Assembly (NCBI GenBank): GCA_022225965.2
Contig: JAKJXP020000135.1
Span: 1 to 64,000 of the forward strand
Length of the DNA: 64,000 nt
Direction: 5' to 3'
Source of the DNA: Diatrype stigma
Taxonomy: Eukaryota > Ascomycota > Sordariomycetes > Xylariales > Diatrypaceae
Shown here: one piece after another, positions 10,037 to 20,828 of the stretch
How positions within the stretch are numbered: the first letter of the stretch is position 1
Layout: each line of letters opens with the position of its first letter
Made by a program: the position numbers and the translations under genes
Notes under the pieces: model-generated
Database searches by the model: none
What the model saw: only the letters and a program-made list of their open reading frames with translations
What the model was told of the DNA's origin: nothing

Positions 10037-11307
10037 ATCTGAGGTTTTTGGCTTAGACAGGTATCTTGAGGGAAACGGGTCGGGAGAAGGGTTTTAAATC
10101 GGGATCAGGGGCCAGTCCAGGCAGGTTCGGTCGCCCGCTGAATCTAAGGGGCATGAGGCCAAAACGAGGCCAAACGAGGCCAAACGAGGCCAAACGAGGC
10201 CAAACGAGGCCGGCAGAGTCAGTAGCACAGTCCGAGAGGATCAGGTGGGTATCAAGGTTGCAACCTCACGGTGGCGTTCTGACTTGTCCCCCAGGCTTAA
10301 CGAACCAACCGAATACGCCCATGCTTACTTGGTCGGTACAAGCCCGTGAGGCCTAACTAGACAAGAGGTGCTTTACCTGACCAAGAGCTGCAGGCCTCAA
10401 AAGTGAGGCCAAACCCCGTTGTCCCTAGCCACTGGGCATTGTTTGCCGCCCTTGTCGCCTACGTATCACGTCGGGCCTATGTATAGAGTGCTTATAGGTA
10501 GGATGGGAGCCCACTACCTGGTCATTGATTACAAGGCAATAAGAGAGGTGATAGCTAGGTATGTAATACTAGCAATGAAAAAGACACTACAGTATTTCTA
10601 CGGAGAGGGCTGAGAACAAACTTCCCATCAGATGAGGCCAAGGAAACGAGGGGAGGAGGCAACGAGATGATGCTCAACAGTCGGTATAGCGCCGGGGTCC
10701 GAACTCCAAAGGCATCACCTCACAGGTCATGATGTAATGATCACTACATTACACTACACTAGGTAAGTATACGAGGATTAAATTCGAGGGTCACACCTCA
10801 CGACCTAGGCACCTATCTATGCGATTGCGAAAAAGTGCCTCGAGGCCCGGGATAGTCAGTCAGTCAGGCCTCTGTCAGGGGGCCATCAAACCATCAACCG
10901 CCCTCGTCCTCGAGTAGATAATGCCGTAGTAGTAGTAGTAGTCGTCATACCGCATCGATCTCCCTCACACCCCCTGCCTCATTTCAACCCTGAAAAAGAG
11001 AAAATCCAGCACCCTTCCGGAGACCCTACGATCCGGGGCTAAGCGGGGGTCATTGCCCCTCTCCACCCCCTTTCCTTCACCCCCCTTCCCCCCGCCCCCT
11101 CGTTCACTGAGGGTGGATAGGAAACAAACCACTAACGCCGACGCCGTCAACGATACCATGTAAACAAGTTCCAAGGAGAAAAACGCCCGTCACGCACGGT
11201 AATCCTGGCCAAGCCAACTACCTTATTGATCACGGGGGAGGGACAAACCCCAACTGACTGCTTAGTTCGCCTCAGGCTGCTATGCTATGCCATGCCCTCG
11301 CCGACGA
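10037..11307. other. Intergenic region with dispersed GAGGCC units, between the C2H2 gene and YSH1
   Basis: This 1.27-kb stretch includes the GAGGCCAAAC array and several more isolated GAGGCC or TGAGGCC words (about 10346, 10393-10408, 10631, 10845), some facing each other. A short CACTACATTACACTACAC run lies near 10744-10760. Small open frames (10066-10356, 10419-10613) have no recognisable domain. It may be the remains of a repeat family inserted upstream of the C2H2 gene. Confidence 0.45.
10155..10212. repeat. 10-bp tandem repeat GAGGCCAAAC
   Basis: Six GAGGCC cores are spaced by AAAC (AAAAC in the first spacer). They lie about 120-180 bases upstream of the C2H2 gene start codon. GGCC cores are repeated at exactly ten-base spacing, about one helical turn. 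Confidence 0.9.
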
Positions 11308-14300
11308 TCACCCCCAGAGCGGAGCGGTGACCTCGATGGCGCGGTCTACGACGACGCGAACGCGGTCGGCGAGCAGCTTGCTGGAGCACTCGATGTCGAG
11401 GTCCTCGAGCCAGACGGTGGCGACCACCTTGTCGACCCTGATGGCGACGCCGGGGACGGGGATGCCGAGGCGGTGGAGGCGGTCGAGCTCGGCCCTGCGG
11501 CGAGCCTCTAGGAGCTTCTCCTCGTCCACCTCTTCTTCTTCCCCATCATCCTCCTCTTCCTCATCGTCATCGCCATCTTCGGTCTTGGAAGACGGCGGGT
11601 CATCTCCGCCTCCTCCCATGGACACATCCGAGTTGTTGTTGTCGGCGGCGGTATCTTCCGTCTTGATGTTGGTAGTCTTAGTCTTGACTTTCCCGGATTT
11701 GACTTTCTTGATGTCGGGAAGAGAAAGCGGGTTGACGGGAGGCAGCTTCGGCTCCGCAATGGGCGATACTGCGTCCGCGCCGAACTGTGCCTCCAGGAAG
11801 AGGAAGAGCCGCTCAAGGCGCTCCTGTGGCGTCAGGTTCGCGTGCGGGTTGCGCGCGGGCAGGTCATGGTGATGGTGCGAGTGCTTGCTCGCGGATTCTA
11901 GGGGGGTATGTTAGTATGATAGGTTAGAAAATCAGTAATTTAAGAAAGTCGACGTACGCTTGACGGCAGCTGGGCTGCTCTCAACGGAGAGCAGGACCGC
12001 AATAACAGCATCTGCGATACCGTCATTCAGCATGTTACCCTCCCACTCGATCTCCACCTCGCCGTTCGTGCGATACCGGACCGTGACGCAGCCCATGACA
12101 AGGTAAGCGGCGACGAGCTGGGCAACCTCCTCGTCTGCATGCTCTTCGACATCGCCGTTGCCATTCTTCATCTCCTCGTCCCCATCCCCATCGCCGTTCT
12201 TCACGGCGTCGCTCCTATTCTTCGTCTCGGGCAGCTCTTCGATGCCGCCAAACGTGCCCTCGAGCGCCCACTTGACTAGGTCGACGCCGGCGGCGCTGAG
12301 CATGAAGCGCTGGCGGCAGGCGATGGTGGAGGTGGTCAGGCCGGCGTACTCGCGCAGGTCCTCGGGGTCCATGAGGGACATCTTGAAGTCGTTCTGGACG
12401 ATGACGCCGGTGACGAGGGCGGGGGGGTCCGCGCCGGCGTCATCGGGGCTCGGCAGCTGCCGCGGCGGCGGGATCGACGCCAGCTTGCCCACCACCTTGG
12501 CCACCTTGTCTGTCTTGAACGGGATCCGGAGCTCCTCGCAGTTCTTGGGGCTGTACACCTTCATCTCGCCCGTGTGCGCCTTGTTGAGCGATAGCAGACG
12601 CGACTTCAGCCGCATCATGTTGTGCTGCTCGCCATGCACGAGGATCTATACGCCCGATGGAGGTTAGCAAAACATATGAGGGCTAGACCCAGGCGTTTAC
12701 GCAGCGAGAACAGAACAAGATAAACTTACCACGACAGGCGCCCCAACCTCTTCGATGAAGTCTTTGTTCTCCTGGCCGTCCACGTGCGCAGCAAACGAAT
12801 ACTCCGCAACACTGCATCTCCGAGGTATCATGACCTTCTCGTTGTCTCCACCTGGGTTTCTCCTGATAGCGTTGGTATTTCTCGACATGACGGCCGGAAT
12901 CTGATCTGGCTCCTGGACAATCTGCTTGGCCATCGTGCCCTCGACGCTGTAACCAGTGATAACCACGCCGTTCTTGTCGTTGGGCGCCCATTTCTCCAGC
13001 AGCTCTCGACTCACGCCGTTTTGCAACATACCAGGACTGGCCAGCATGACACAAGTGCCGGAATCGTCGAAACGATCAAGGTTTTTAAGTGACCGAATAT
13101 ACTTGAAGTCCCAAGGCCCGCCCTTGCCGGCCCCCTCTCCTGTTGCTTCGGCTTCCGCCATGCGCTCCCTGAACAAACGTTTGATATTGTCGTTCATCGC
13201 GCCCACGTAAGTTTGGTAGACAACCATGCACTTACGAGCAAGGTTACTAGCATAGTAGATCGGTACATTGCGGAATTCTTTGTGTTTGTCCCAGTACTCA
13301 TCTAGGATCAACAATAACTCCTGGGCCCGACCTAGGGCAAAGACCGGCATCAGCACTCGACCACCTCGGTTGAGGATATTGGTCACTGTTTTCATCAAAG
13401 CCAGTTCTCTTTCTACTCTAGGGACATGGGTAGAGATGCCGTAGGTAGACTCGGTAATGAGGACGTCGACCTTGACACCTCTAGGAACCTCGGCTGAGAC
13501 AAGATGTCTATCTTGTTCACGTGAGTAATCACCAGTGAACATAATCTTCAGACCGGCTATCTCTATAAGGAACATGGCGGCGCCTAAGACATGGCCAGCT
13601 GGGTATGGCGTAATGCGGATAGAGGAGATAGTATGGGTTGTGTGGTAGTCAATGGCCTCGATCTGGGGGAACGTATTCAGATGGTCTTGCTCTGTGTAGA
13701 CCGGCTGCGACGTCGAGTAGGAGGAAGTATTTCCCACTCGGACGCTGTCCTGGATGAGCCACTTATATATAGCCTTGGTCGGGTGTGTCATGAAGACCCG
13801 GCCTCGAAAGTTAGTCTTGGCCAAGACGTATGGGAGGGAAGCCGCATGATCTATGTGGAAACTTTGGGAGATGGTGTTAGCATACCAATGAAGCAGCTCG
13901 TGGCAATACGGACAAGAGGGCAGCAAGGGACATCACAGCAGTCAAGAGGGCTAGCGGTTGGGCGAGATGGGATAATGTCTTGTTTTGTCTTGTATTGATA
14001 CGGCTGCCGATGTACATAGAGGCAACAGCTGATATGCTTCCAAGCACACATAGCAAACTACAACGAAACAACCAGGTAGATGAACATGCCTGGGCTGTAT
14101 ACACAACATGCATTTTACTTCCCTAAACCTCAACCGATAGACCACCCTTGACCATGTTTACAGCTACGTTGCGAGGAAACGAGGATGGGTACTAGAGACG
14201 GGCGGGCGCTTACTGGCTGATCAAGAGAACATCGACGGTGCTTAAATCGAAGTCGTCGAAGAAGGGAAGGGCAGCAAGGCCATCGTAAGCAGGATGCTGG

Positions 14301-14554
14301 CCAGCATCAAGCTATACACACACCAGGCATATTAGCAAGGAACTGATATCAATGGCATGACACGACATAGCGCGAGAGACAGAAGCAAACACAGAACATA
14401 CCATGACAGTCTTGCCCTTATATTGTATAATATGACATGACCTGCCGACCTCGTTGCCGCCACCTAAGCAGAGGAACATAAGCTCATCTGCTGGGTCGAC
14501 GGGTTCTTCTGTAACCGTGCCCGCTATGGCCGAAGCTTTCCGCTTGGACGCCAT
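11308..14554 (-). CDS. ysh1: Ysh1/CPSF-73 pre-mRNA 3'-end endonuclease
   Basis: Five exons (14554-14402, 14311-14214, 13861-12730, 12645-11958, 11897-11308) give 886 residues. This is the endonuclease of the cleavage and polyadenylation factor: a metallo-beta-lactamase fold with a beta-CASP domain that cuts pre-mRNA before poly(A) addition. The metal motif HFHIDH is at residues 84-89, formed across the exon 2/3 junction. [25 protein letters not shown] and [19 protein letters not shown] mark the MBL/beta-CASP core. The C-terminal domain has an acidic Asp/Glu-rich insert near the end. Introns are 14312-14401, 13862-14213, 12646-12729 and 11898-11957, all GT-AG with CTAAC-type branch sites where checked. 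Intron 2 is unusually long (352 nt). The start MASKRKASA follows the family. The gene is divergent from TAF4. Confidence 0.94.
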
Positions 14555-16018
14555 GATCGGTGTCGTAGAAGAAGTTGTGAATAACCAGAAAGGATCAAGT
14601 AAGGCTGGCTGTTTATCGTCGGTGCTGCTGATAAACCATTGAGGTTGTTAAGATTTGTCGTTTGACAGTTGCATCGGCAAGATCGGAGGAATTCCTACTC
14701 ATGGGTCAAGTCAAGTAAGTGTTTTCATCCATCCGATAAACCTGGGTTGGCTAATTCAGTGCCTCAGAGGATGTAGGTAAGGTTAGTATGAAGACGAGGT
14801 TTTCAAGGCGTTCTCCGCGACTCCGAGGAACTGAACCAGGAACTGGACCAGGAACTGAACCAGGATTGGTGTCAAGACTTAAAGGTGACTGTATGTATGT
14901 AGGTATGCAATGCGAATGGATGGTTGGAATGCTTCAAGTGTGATTATCGACGAATCATCGGCGATACAGTTGATTCAAGCTGAACAATCAATGGCCTGCC
15001 TGCCTTCAAGGTTGTTAAGTTGCTGTGTCGTCGCATCGGATTGGACCTAAGAGATCCAGTGGGGCTACAAGGTTCTTTGCTAGGAACCTGTAGTGTGTAC
15101 CTACAGTCTGTACATACAACATTGGAAGGCTTCGGCTGGAGCTGCTGTGGGTACAGTCAGCACCTGCAGTGTGGCTTGACTCCAAGTCCAATCTGTGGCT
15201 TACCTAGGTAGTGCAGGTCCACGGGTGTCGTGCAAGTTGATTCATTACATAATCACTCCTTCCCAAACAGAGAAACATCTTAGGTAATCATAACCATGTT
15301 AGACTCACTGCATGTGATCTGTGCTCCTCTTCTACCAAAGGGCTAACCACATGCAGATTAGCACTGCATGAGTACCTACAGTAGGCACCGCAACTCAAGG
15401 CTGGAGCTTCTTCGTACTGGTGCGACTCTTGAACGAACCTTTCGAAGAGCAACGAGACGGAGTCAACTCCAAATCAAAACCTTCCACCTCGCAATCCCCC
15501 TCAACCATCACAACTGCCACCACAGAACCGAAACAGCGACAATCACGAAGACGACGCGAGCCCGATATTGATAGAGATTGATACCTTGTAGATCCACCAG
15601 CTACCCACCGGCAGCAAAACCCGTTTCCGACGACGCGTTATTCGCCCATGTATCGATCTTGACTGGATGTCCATCTCCGTTGCCGTCGGATGGGAGGTGA
15701 CGCCTGGAGAGTGACAGGCTTTTCGCCTGCTCAGATATTTTAAAGCACCAGTTTGCGGAAGATATTGAAGCAGGCGTGGCGTGGCTTAGTGCCTTCCTGG
15801 CCTACACCTACTCGACCTACTTCATTTCCCTTCCTCTTCCTCCAGCGCAAACTTCGCAACTTCCGTAATCCATCACTTCTTCTTCATCCTCCATTCCGCC
15901 CACCTTACGAGTTTAATCAACCAACGCAATCGCGAAATTCGCAACATTTTACCAAACTACTATCTAGCGAACGAGCTGCGACTAATTACCTGTATTGAGA
16001 TCGGCGCATCTCACCGCG
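14555..16018. promoter_or_regulatory. Divergent upstream region of YSH1 and TAF4
   Basis: 1464 bases lie between the two start codons. The region contains a 12-bp tandem repeat near 14826 and TACCTAGGTA-type words near 15203. The TAF4-proximal half is CT/CA-rich leader. No coding sequence is supported. Confidence 0.4.
14826..14861. repeat. 12-bp tandem repeat AGGAACTGAACC, three copies
   Basis: Three contiguous units. The middle one differs by one base (AGGAACTGGACC). It lies in the YSH1/TAF4 intergenic region, about 270 bases upstream of the YSH1 ATG. Confidence 0.9.
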
Positions 16019-18074
16019 ATGTCCCATCCGCAGCCTACGATGGCAGCTGCCATGGCAGCCCAGCACGCTGCTCAGCAGAGACCTTACTCACCTCTTCAAG
16101 CGGCGTCACCTAACACTTCTGCCGGAATCGCAATGCCTCCCGCAGCTAAGAAACCAAGGATATCGCCTGCTAGTCCGCCCCCGCAACCATCATCCCCATA
16201 TGTGAATTCGGGCTACGCTGCGAGCCCTCCTGCGACAACACCTGGCGCCACTACATCAAATACCAACCTTCCCTCGCCTGCGTCTCAGAATTACCCTCAC
16301 CCTCAGTACGCTCCCAATCAGATGAATACTCAGTATCAACAGAATGGCCACAGTCGTCCGACGCATAGTCTCCCCATGCCTTCTCCGGTGCCTCCTCCCA
16401 CGCCAGCGCCCACGCAACCTACTTTGCCTACGCCTCAGCCTCCGCATCAGACTCCGGTCCCCGTGCCCGCTCCGTACTCGAACGCTACGCTCATGCCCAT
16501 GAATAACAGCCATGGAAACATGGGTCCGCCTTCCATAGCCCCCTCCTCTCTATCGGCGGCCAACGAGGCCCAGAAGCAGGCGGCCGCGAAAGCTGCCCCA
16601 TCTAAAGGCTCCGACTACGATATGAACGACATGCTTGCGGGCACGGGTATCAACCTTGACGAGGAGGCAGAGAAACTGAATGAGTTTGAGATACGAGAGG
16701 GTTTCCCTTACCATCCTCCTGGTGGGAAAGATAGTTTCTATGGAGCTGGTCCCGCCAACCAGCCCGCGCAAACTACGGATGCGATATCACAAGAAGAACT
16801 GGCTGCAGAACTGGCTGATGAGGCATGGAATGAGGCAGCTAGGCGTCTGACCATATTCCGGACTAATGAGCTGCTACATCCCTTTCTGGAGCCCGGTTTC
16901 GTGCACCGGCGACTCATGAACCGCGCTTCTAAGCATGGTCTGTCTCTGAATACAGAGCTGAAACCTGATGGTAAAAACCACTATATGGGCAGGGTGTCCA
17001 GCCCTGCCGATTTCCCTAAGCCCGAGATCAAAGTGTCCTTTAAGAAGACGGACGATGGCACCATGGTGCAAACACATGGATCTTTCATCCCCCATGAATC
17101 CTATCTCATCGATCAAATAGCGCTCCTCTCCATAGCGACGAAGGAGCATATGCGTTCGTTGATTGGAGAAGCGAACAGGGTAGCTACGACGAGACAACGG
17201 ACAGCACACGGAGCAGTGCCTCTCGAATGGGCTGATGCTGCTGCTCCACAACAGCCTAATGCGGACGGTACACGAGCTGGAAGTCCACGGACGGGCGCGG
17301 AGAGCGCAATCAGCCCCCGCACGAACTCACGCAAACGTAGGATACTCACGTGCTCGAAGGAGATAGCTAAGGTGACATTATTAACATGAGCTTCTAGGTC
17401 CGGCGGACGAGATCAGCAACGGTTTGCCTACACCGGTATCAGAGGCTCCACCACCCAATCTCTTAGCTGAGGCTTTGGAGAGCGTTGGGAAAGAAGCGCG
17501 GAAATCAGAAGAGGCCAGACTTAAGAAGCGGCTCAAGCGGCAGCAAGGTGACGAAAAGAAGGACGGTGAGGACGGCCCGTCACGAGCCGGATCTGTCGCA
17601 CCCGGCACGCCAGGATCCATCGCCCCAGAGGGCGAGGCGAAGCCCATGACCAAGAAGGAGAGCAAAAAGGCGGCAAAGCTCGCAGAGATCAGCAGCACGA
17701 CGGTGAACCAGACCCTGAGCATGTTCGCGGGCGGCAAGAAGAAAAAGAAGTACTCGTGGATGAGCGGCGGTGGGATGGGCAGCGGCGCGAGCAGCCCGAG
17801 ACCCCAGGGAGGCCCCGGTCAGCCCGGCACCCCTGGCGGCGGTCCAGCCGGTGCCGGCACCCGAACCGCCCGCGGACCCCTCACACGAGACAGCGCGCAC
17901 CGTCTGGGGGCGTTTCGCGAGGACTCGGAGAAGGGCAAGAACATCCAGCTCCGAGACTGGGTGGCCGTCCTCGAGGACCGCGACGTCGACTCCATCGTCC
18001 TGCAGACCGCCTACAACAAGCTGGACAAGTCCGACTTCGGCGATAAGATTGCGAGAATGGACGTTTCAGCGTAA
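16019..18074 (+). CDS. taf4: TFIID subunit TAF4
   Basis: Two exons, 16019-17336 and 17398-18074, give 664 residues. TAF4 is a histone-fold subunit of general transcription factor TFIID. The N-terminal 200 residues are Pro/Gln/Ala-rich. The conserved TAF4 domain begins near residue 200 (DMNDMLAGTGINLDEEAEKL), continues through AWNEAARRLTIFRTNELLHPF and IPHESYLIDQIALLSIATKEH, and resumes after a low-complexity linker with the C-terminal motif DSAHRLGAFREDSEKGKNIQ and AYNKLDKSDFGDKIARMD. A Lys-rich segment (KKESKKAAKLAEISSTTVNQTL) precedes the C-terminus. The 61-nt intron (GTAGGA...TCTAG) restores RKRPADEISNG. The first in-frame ATG (MSHPQPTM) is the start; an upstream in-frame TTG is not used. 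Confidence 0.92.
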
Positions 18075-19501
18075 AAAGGGCAAAAGAGGGTTTCATTACA
18101 TTGCGAACAACCAAAGTTGTTTACGGGAAATCCAATCCCCATCCAGCGAGCGACGGCGGCTTTATTAGAAAGTTAGGGGGCTCGGGGACTCTTGACTTCA
18201 TCGTACATACTTAACCACTGTAGGTAGTAAAGAGGTTGACCCGACCAAGGACCCAAAAGTACTACTACTACAACTACCACTACTACTACATCTTCTCGGG
18301 AGAAGGAGAAAATGATATGGCTGCCATCACCTCTGACACTTTCCTCCCCGCGGGCTATTCTGTGTCTGTCTTCTCCGATTCATACGCATACAAGGGGTCC
18401 GCACACTGTGTTTCACGTCAGCCAGGCGTTGGTGCTTTCATTGATTTGTGTTTACTGCCCCCCTTCTTCGTCGGAGAGGGGCTCAGCGAACGGGAGGTAT
18501 ACGTACATACGTGATAGATACCTACGTAGGTGGGCAGGTAGAATATATATTCGATGTTGCCAACTTACCCTATCATAACCGTCCATGTATCGAAACACTT
18601 GCAGTCCCATATGCAGGAAGTACGCGGTGATGCCTATATAACAAGCAACAGCTCGGACCTGTTCGGCGTGCCTGTTCCAAGCTGCTCAAAAAACGCATTA
18701 TAAACCCCTTCGACTACGATACTGTGATCATCGAAGTAAATGGTAGTATAATCACCAATAAGCGAGGTCATGGTTTCACTTGGACGTAGCAAGCAGTGTT
18801 TCAGGTATTCGTGTAGGTAGTCTTTTCATACCTGAAGCAGAAAGGGGGAAGAAGCATGCTCCCTAGTCCCTAATAATTGGGATACACCATTTCCCTCACA
18901 CTTGCCCTTCTTCGAGCCTCAGTAACATCTCTACTCATACTTGAAGCTTTCTGGTAAAAGAGAACCATGTCTACAGGACCAGTAGATCTTCACAATACTC
19001 TGTATCAAGTTACATATGCCAACCAGCACATCTTACATGGGGTATGCTATACAATACAGTCTCGAGTTTTTTGAACTAGTTCTACATACAGTACATGGAA
19101 TGGGTGGTTTCCAAGGCATCCATTTCCACTCCGTAGTTACTAACCAATTCCATTCCATCATCCATGTATCCACGAAAGTCCGGATACCCGTTTGATGTTG
19201 TTGCCCATCCTCTCCGCGAAGGAAGGCGCTTGCTCCCTTGCGGGAACTTGCTGCAATCGGACAGGAGATTCTTTTCAGGTGCTTCCACCGGCTTCGGCTC
19301 TATACAGCCGGAGCTGCCACATACCTACGGGCTCTGGCCCTCTATCTACATCAGGATGCTGGCTCGTCCAGTTTTGTATGTAATTTCCCATGACATAGAC
19401 ATAGACAGACGGGGGTACCATGTAGTGTATATTGAAGTTCCATCCACCCCCTCTGCCTCGCTGCCTCTTTTCCTCCCTACCGTCAGCGCCCCCCGCCCTC
19501 G
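18075..19501. other. Intergenic region between TAF4 and a secreted-protein gene
   Basis: Convergent 3' flanks. It contains an ACTACTACTAC run near 18260-18290 and GATACCTACGTAGGTGG-type words near 18518. Open frames here are short, overlap on both strands and show no domain. No gene is called. Confidence 0.45.
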
Positions 19502-20083
19502 CTAGGTAGACGTGCCGGTACCGGAGGACCACCACTCGCAGGCGGGCGCGCCATCCCATAAGGGGGTGTTGCAGCGCGTGGGGCAGAGGGCGCGGGAGCC
19601 GATGTCGGGCCCGCCCAGGGAGTTGGCGGAGGTGACGGCCCAGCCCTTGTTCCACTGCATGCTCCAGACGTAGCCGCCGCGGCCGGGCCCGCAGTCCTCG
19701 TTGGCGATGATCTGCCAGGCCTCGCGCGTCTCCGACTCGGGGAAGGTCTGCGCCTCGCAACGGATGCAGTTGCAGATGTAGAAGATGGCCGTGCCGTGGA
19801 TCGCGTAGTACGTGCTGCGCCGCCGCAGCTTGATGTCCCCGTCCGTCGCCTCGCCCTTGAACTTGTGCAGCAGGCCCTCCATCGCCAGCCGCCCGTCCTC
19901 CGGGTCGAACCGGTCCGACGTGCAGTGTTTGTACGAGATCGGGATCGGGAGCTTCGCCGCCGCGAGGTTGTGGTCCCCGCTCCTGCAGAGGCCCGGCAGG
20001 AGGCTGGTGATGGGCCCTAGGAGGACGATGGCTAGCACCATGTGCCACAGCGCTCTGAACCTTAATGTTGTTATGGTATGCAT
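19502..20083 (-). CDS. Predicted secreted cysteine-rich protein, family not recognised
   Basis: An intronless 193-residue protein. The ATG opening MHTITTLRFRALWHMVL is chosen because a hydrophobic signal-peptide-like stretch (VLAIVLLGPITSLLPGLC) follows within 40 residues; the longer frame uses a GTG. The mature part has nine cysteines, counting the one at the end of the signal region. They include a CNCIRC cluster, an EDCGPGRGGY motif and a C-terminal CPTRC. It is Trp-rich toward the end. Size, Cys content and signal peptide fit a fungal secreted effector-like or small extracellular protein, but I cannot assign a family. A TTTATAAA element lies about 190 bases upstream. Its 3' end faces TAF4. 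Confidence 0.6.
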   Translation of the reverse strand: MHTITTLRFRALWHMVLAIVLLGPITSLLPGLCRSGDHNLAAAKLPIPISYKHCTSDRFDPEDGRLAMEGLLHKFKGEATDGDIKLRRRSTYYAIHGTAIFYICNCIRCEAQTFPESETREAWQIIANEDCGPGRGGYVWSMQWNKGWAVTSANSLGGPDIGSRALCPTRCNTPLWDGAPACEWWSSGTGTST

Positions 20084-20828
20084 CTTCTGGGTGATAGGTC
20101 TATCTACCACCCTGAAATCGGTTTGTCCGGAGGAGCTCCGAAGGCAAAATTTGCTGGAAAGGCCTGTCGGCCACTGTGTGATGTTTGAAGAAGTCCAGAA
20201 AAATAAGAAATGTGGGAAAGTTAGAGAACAGGTATAGGCTTCGAAATTCAGCTCTACGGTTCGCAGTCTTTGTTTATAAAGGTCGATCCGGGGAGCAGTT
20301 TCCTGAACTCTAAATATCCCTCTAAATAATCCCTCCTAGCTTTGTTGCAACATGACCGCTAAGTTCAGATTGATTATAACACAGCCGTTCGAACTTTCCG
20401 TGAGTCTAGAGCATCTTGGTAGTTACCACCTTCCAGCTACCTGTACAACCGCCCTGTAAAGTCTTCGGTTCTGGTCATCCTTCATAGAGCTGGAAGGTGG
20501 TACGAAAAAAGGGGAAGTGAGACGCACTGTATGGGGCAATTAAACCGCGCACTGGAGCTGGCTGTATCTTTCCTACCTAGTCTAGAACAACAATAATAAT
20601 CTATCCCCTCTAATAAACCACTTGCTTGAGTTCTCATGGCTGAGCCAGCTGATACCTATGCAAGGTTAGGCTGCATGAACAAAGTTCACCCAAGGTCACA
20701 CCTAAGTACTTAATTCTCACAATACAGACATGGCCATAATCTTGTGCCATAGGCGTGAACCTAGCTCGCGATTCTGTTTTCTTTCCGTCGTTCCATTAAC
20801 CCACAGAGTCGAGGTGAGAGGGGGTCCC
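20084..20828. other. Region upstream of the secreted-protein gene and downstream of the Nit2-like gene
   Basis: 745 bases of AT-richer sequence. A pair of CCACCTTCCAGCT / AGCTGGAAGGTGG words (about 20427 and 20490) forms a 13-bp inverted repeat. No coding sequence is recognised. Confidence 0.4.
20273..20280 (-). promoter_or_regulatory. Possible TATA element (TTTATAAA)
   Basis: A TATA-like octamer about 190 bases upstream of the ATG of the secreted Cys-rich gene at 20083. The word is palindromic, so direction is not proven. Confidence 0.3.

Noticed and set aside
13862..14213. Possible extra gene or exon in the 352-nt YSH1 intron 2
   Set aside because: Joining the flanking exons restores the conserved HFHIDH motif without any added residue, and the frames inside have no domain.
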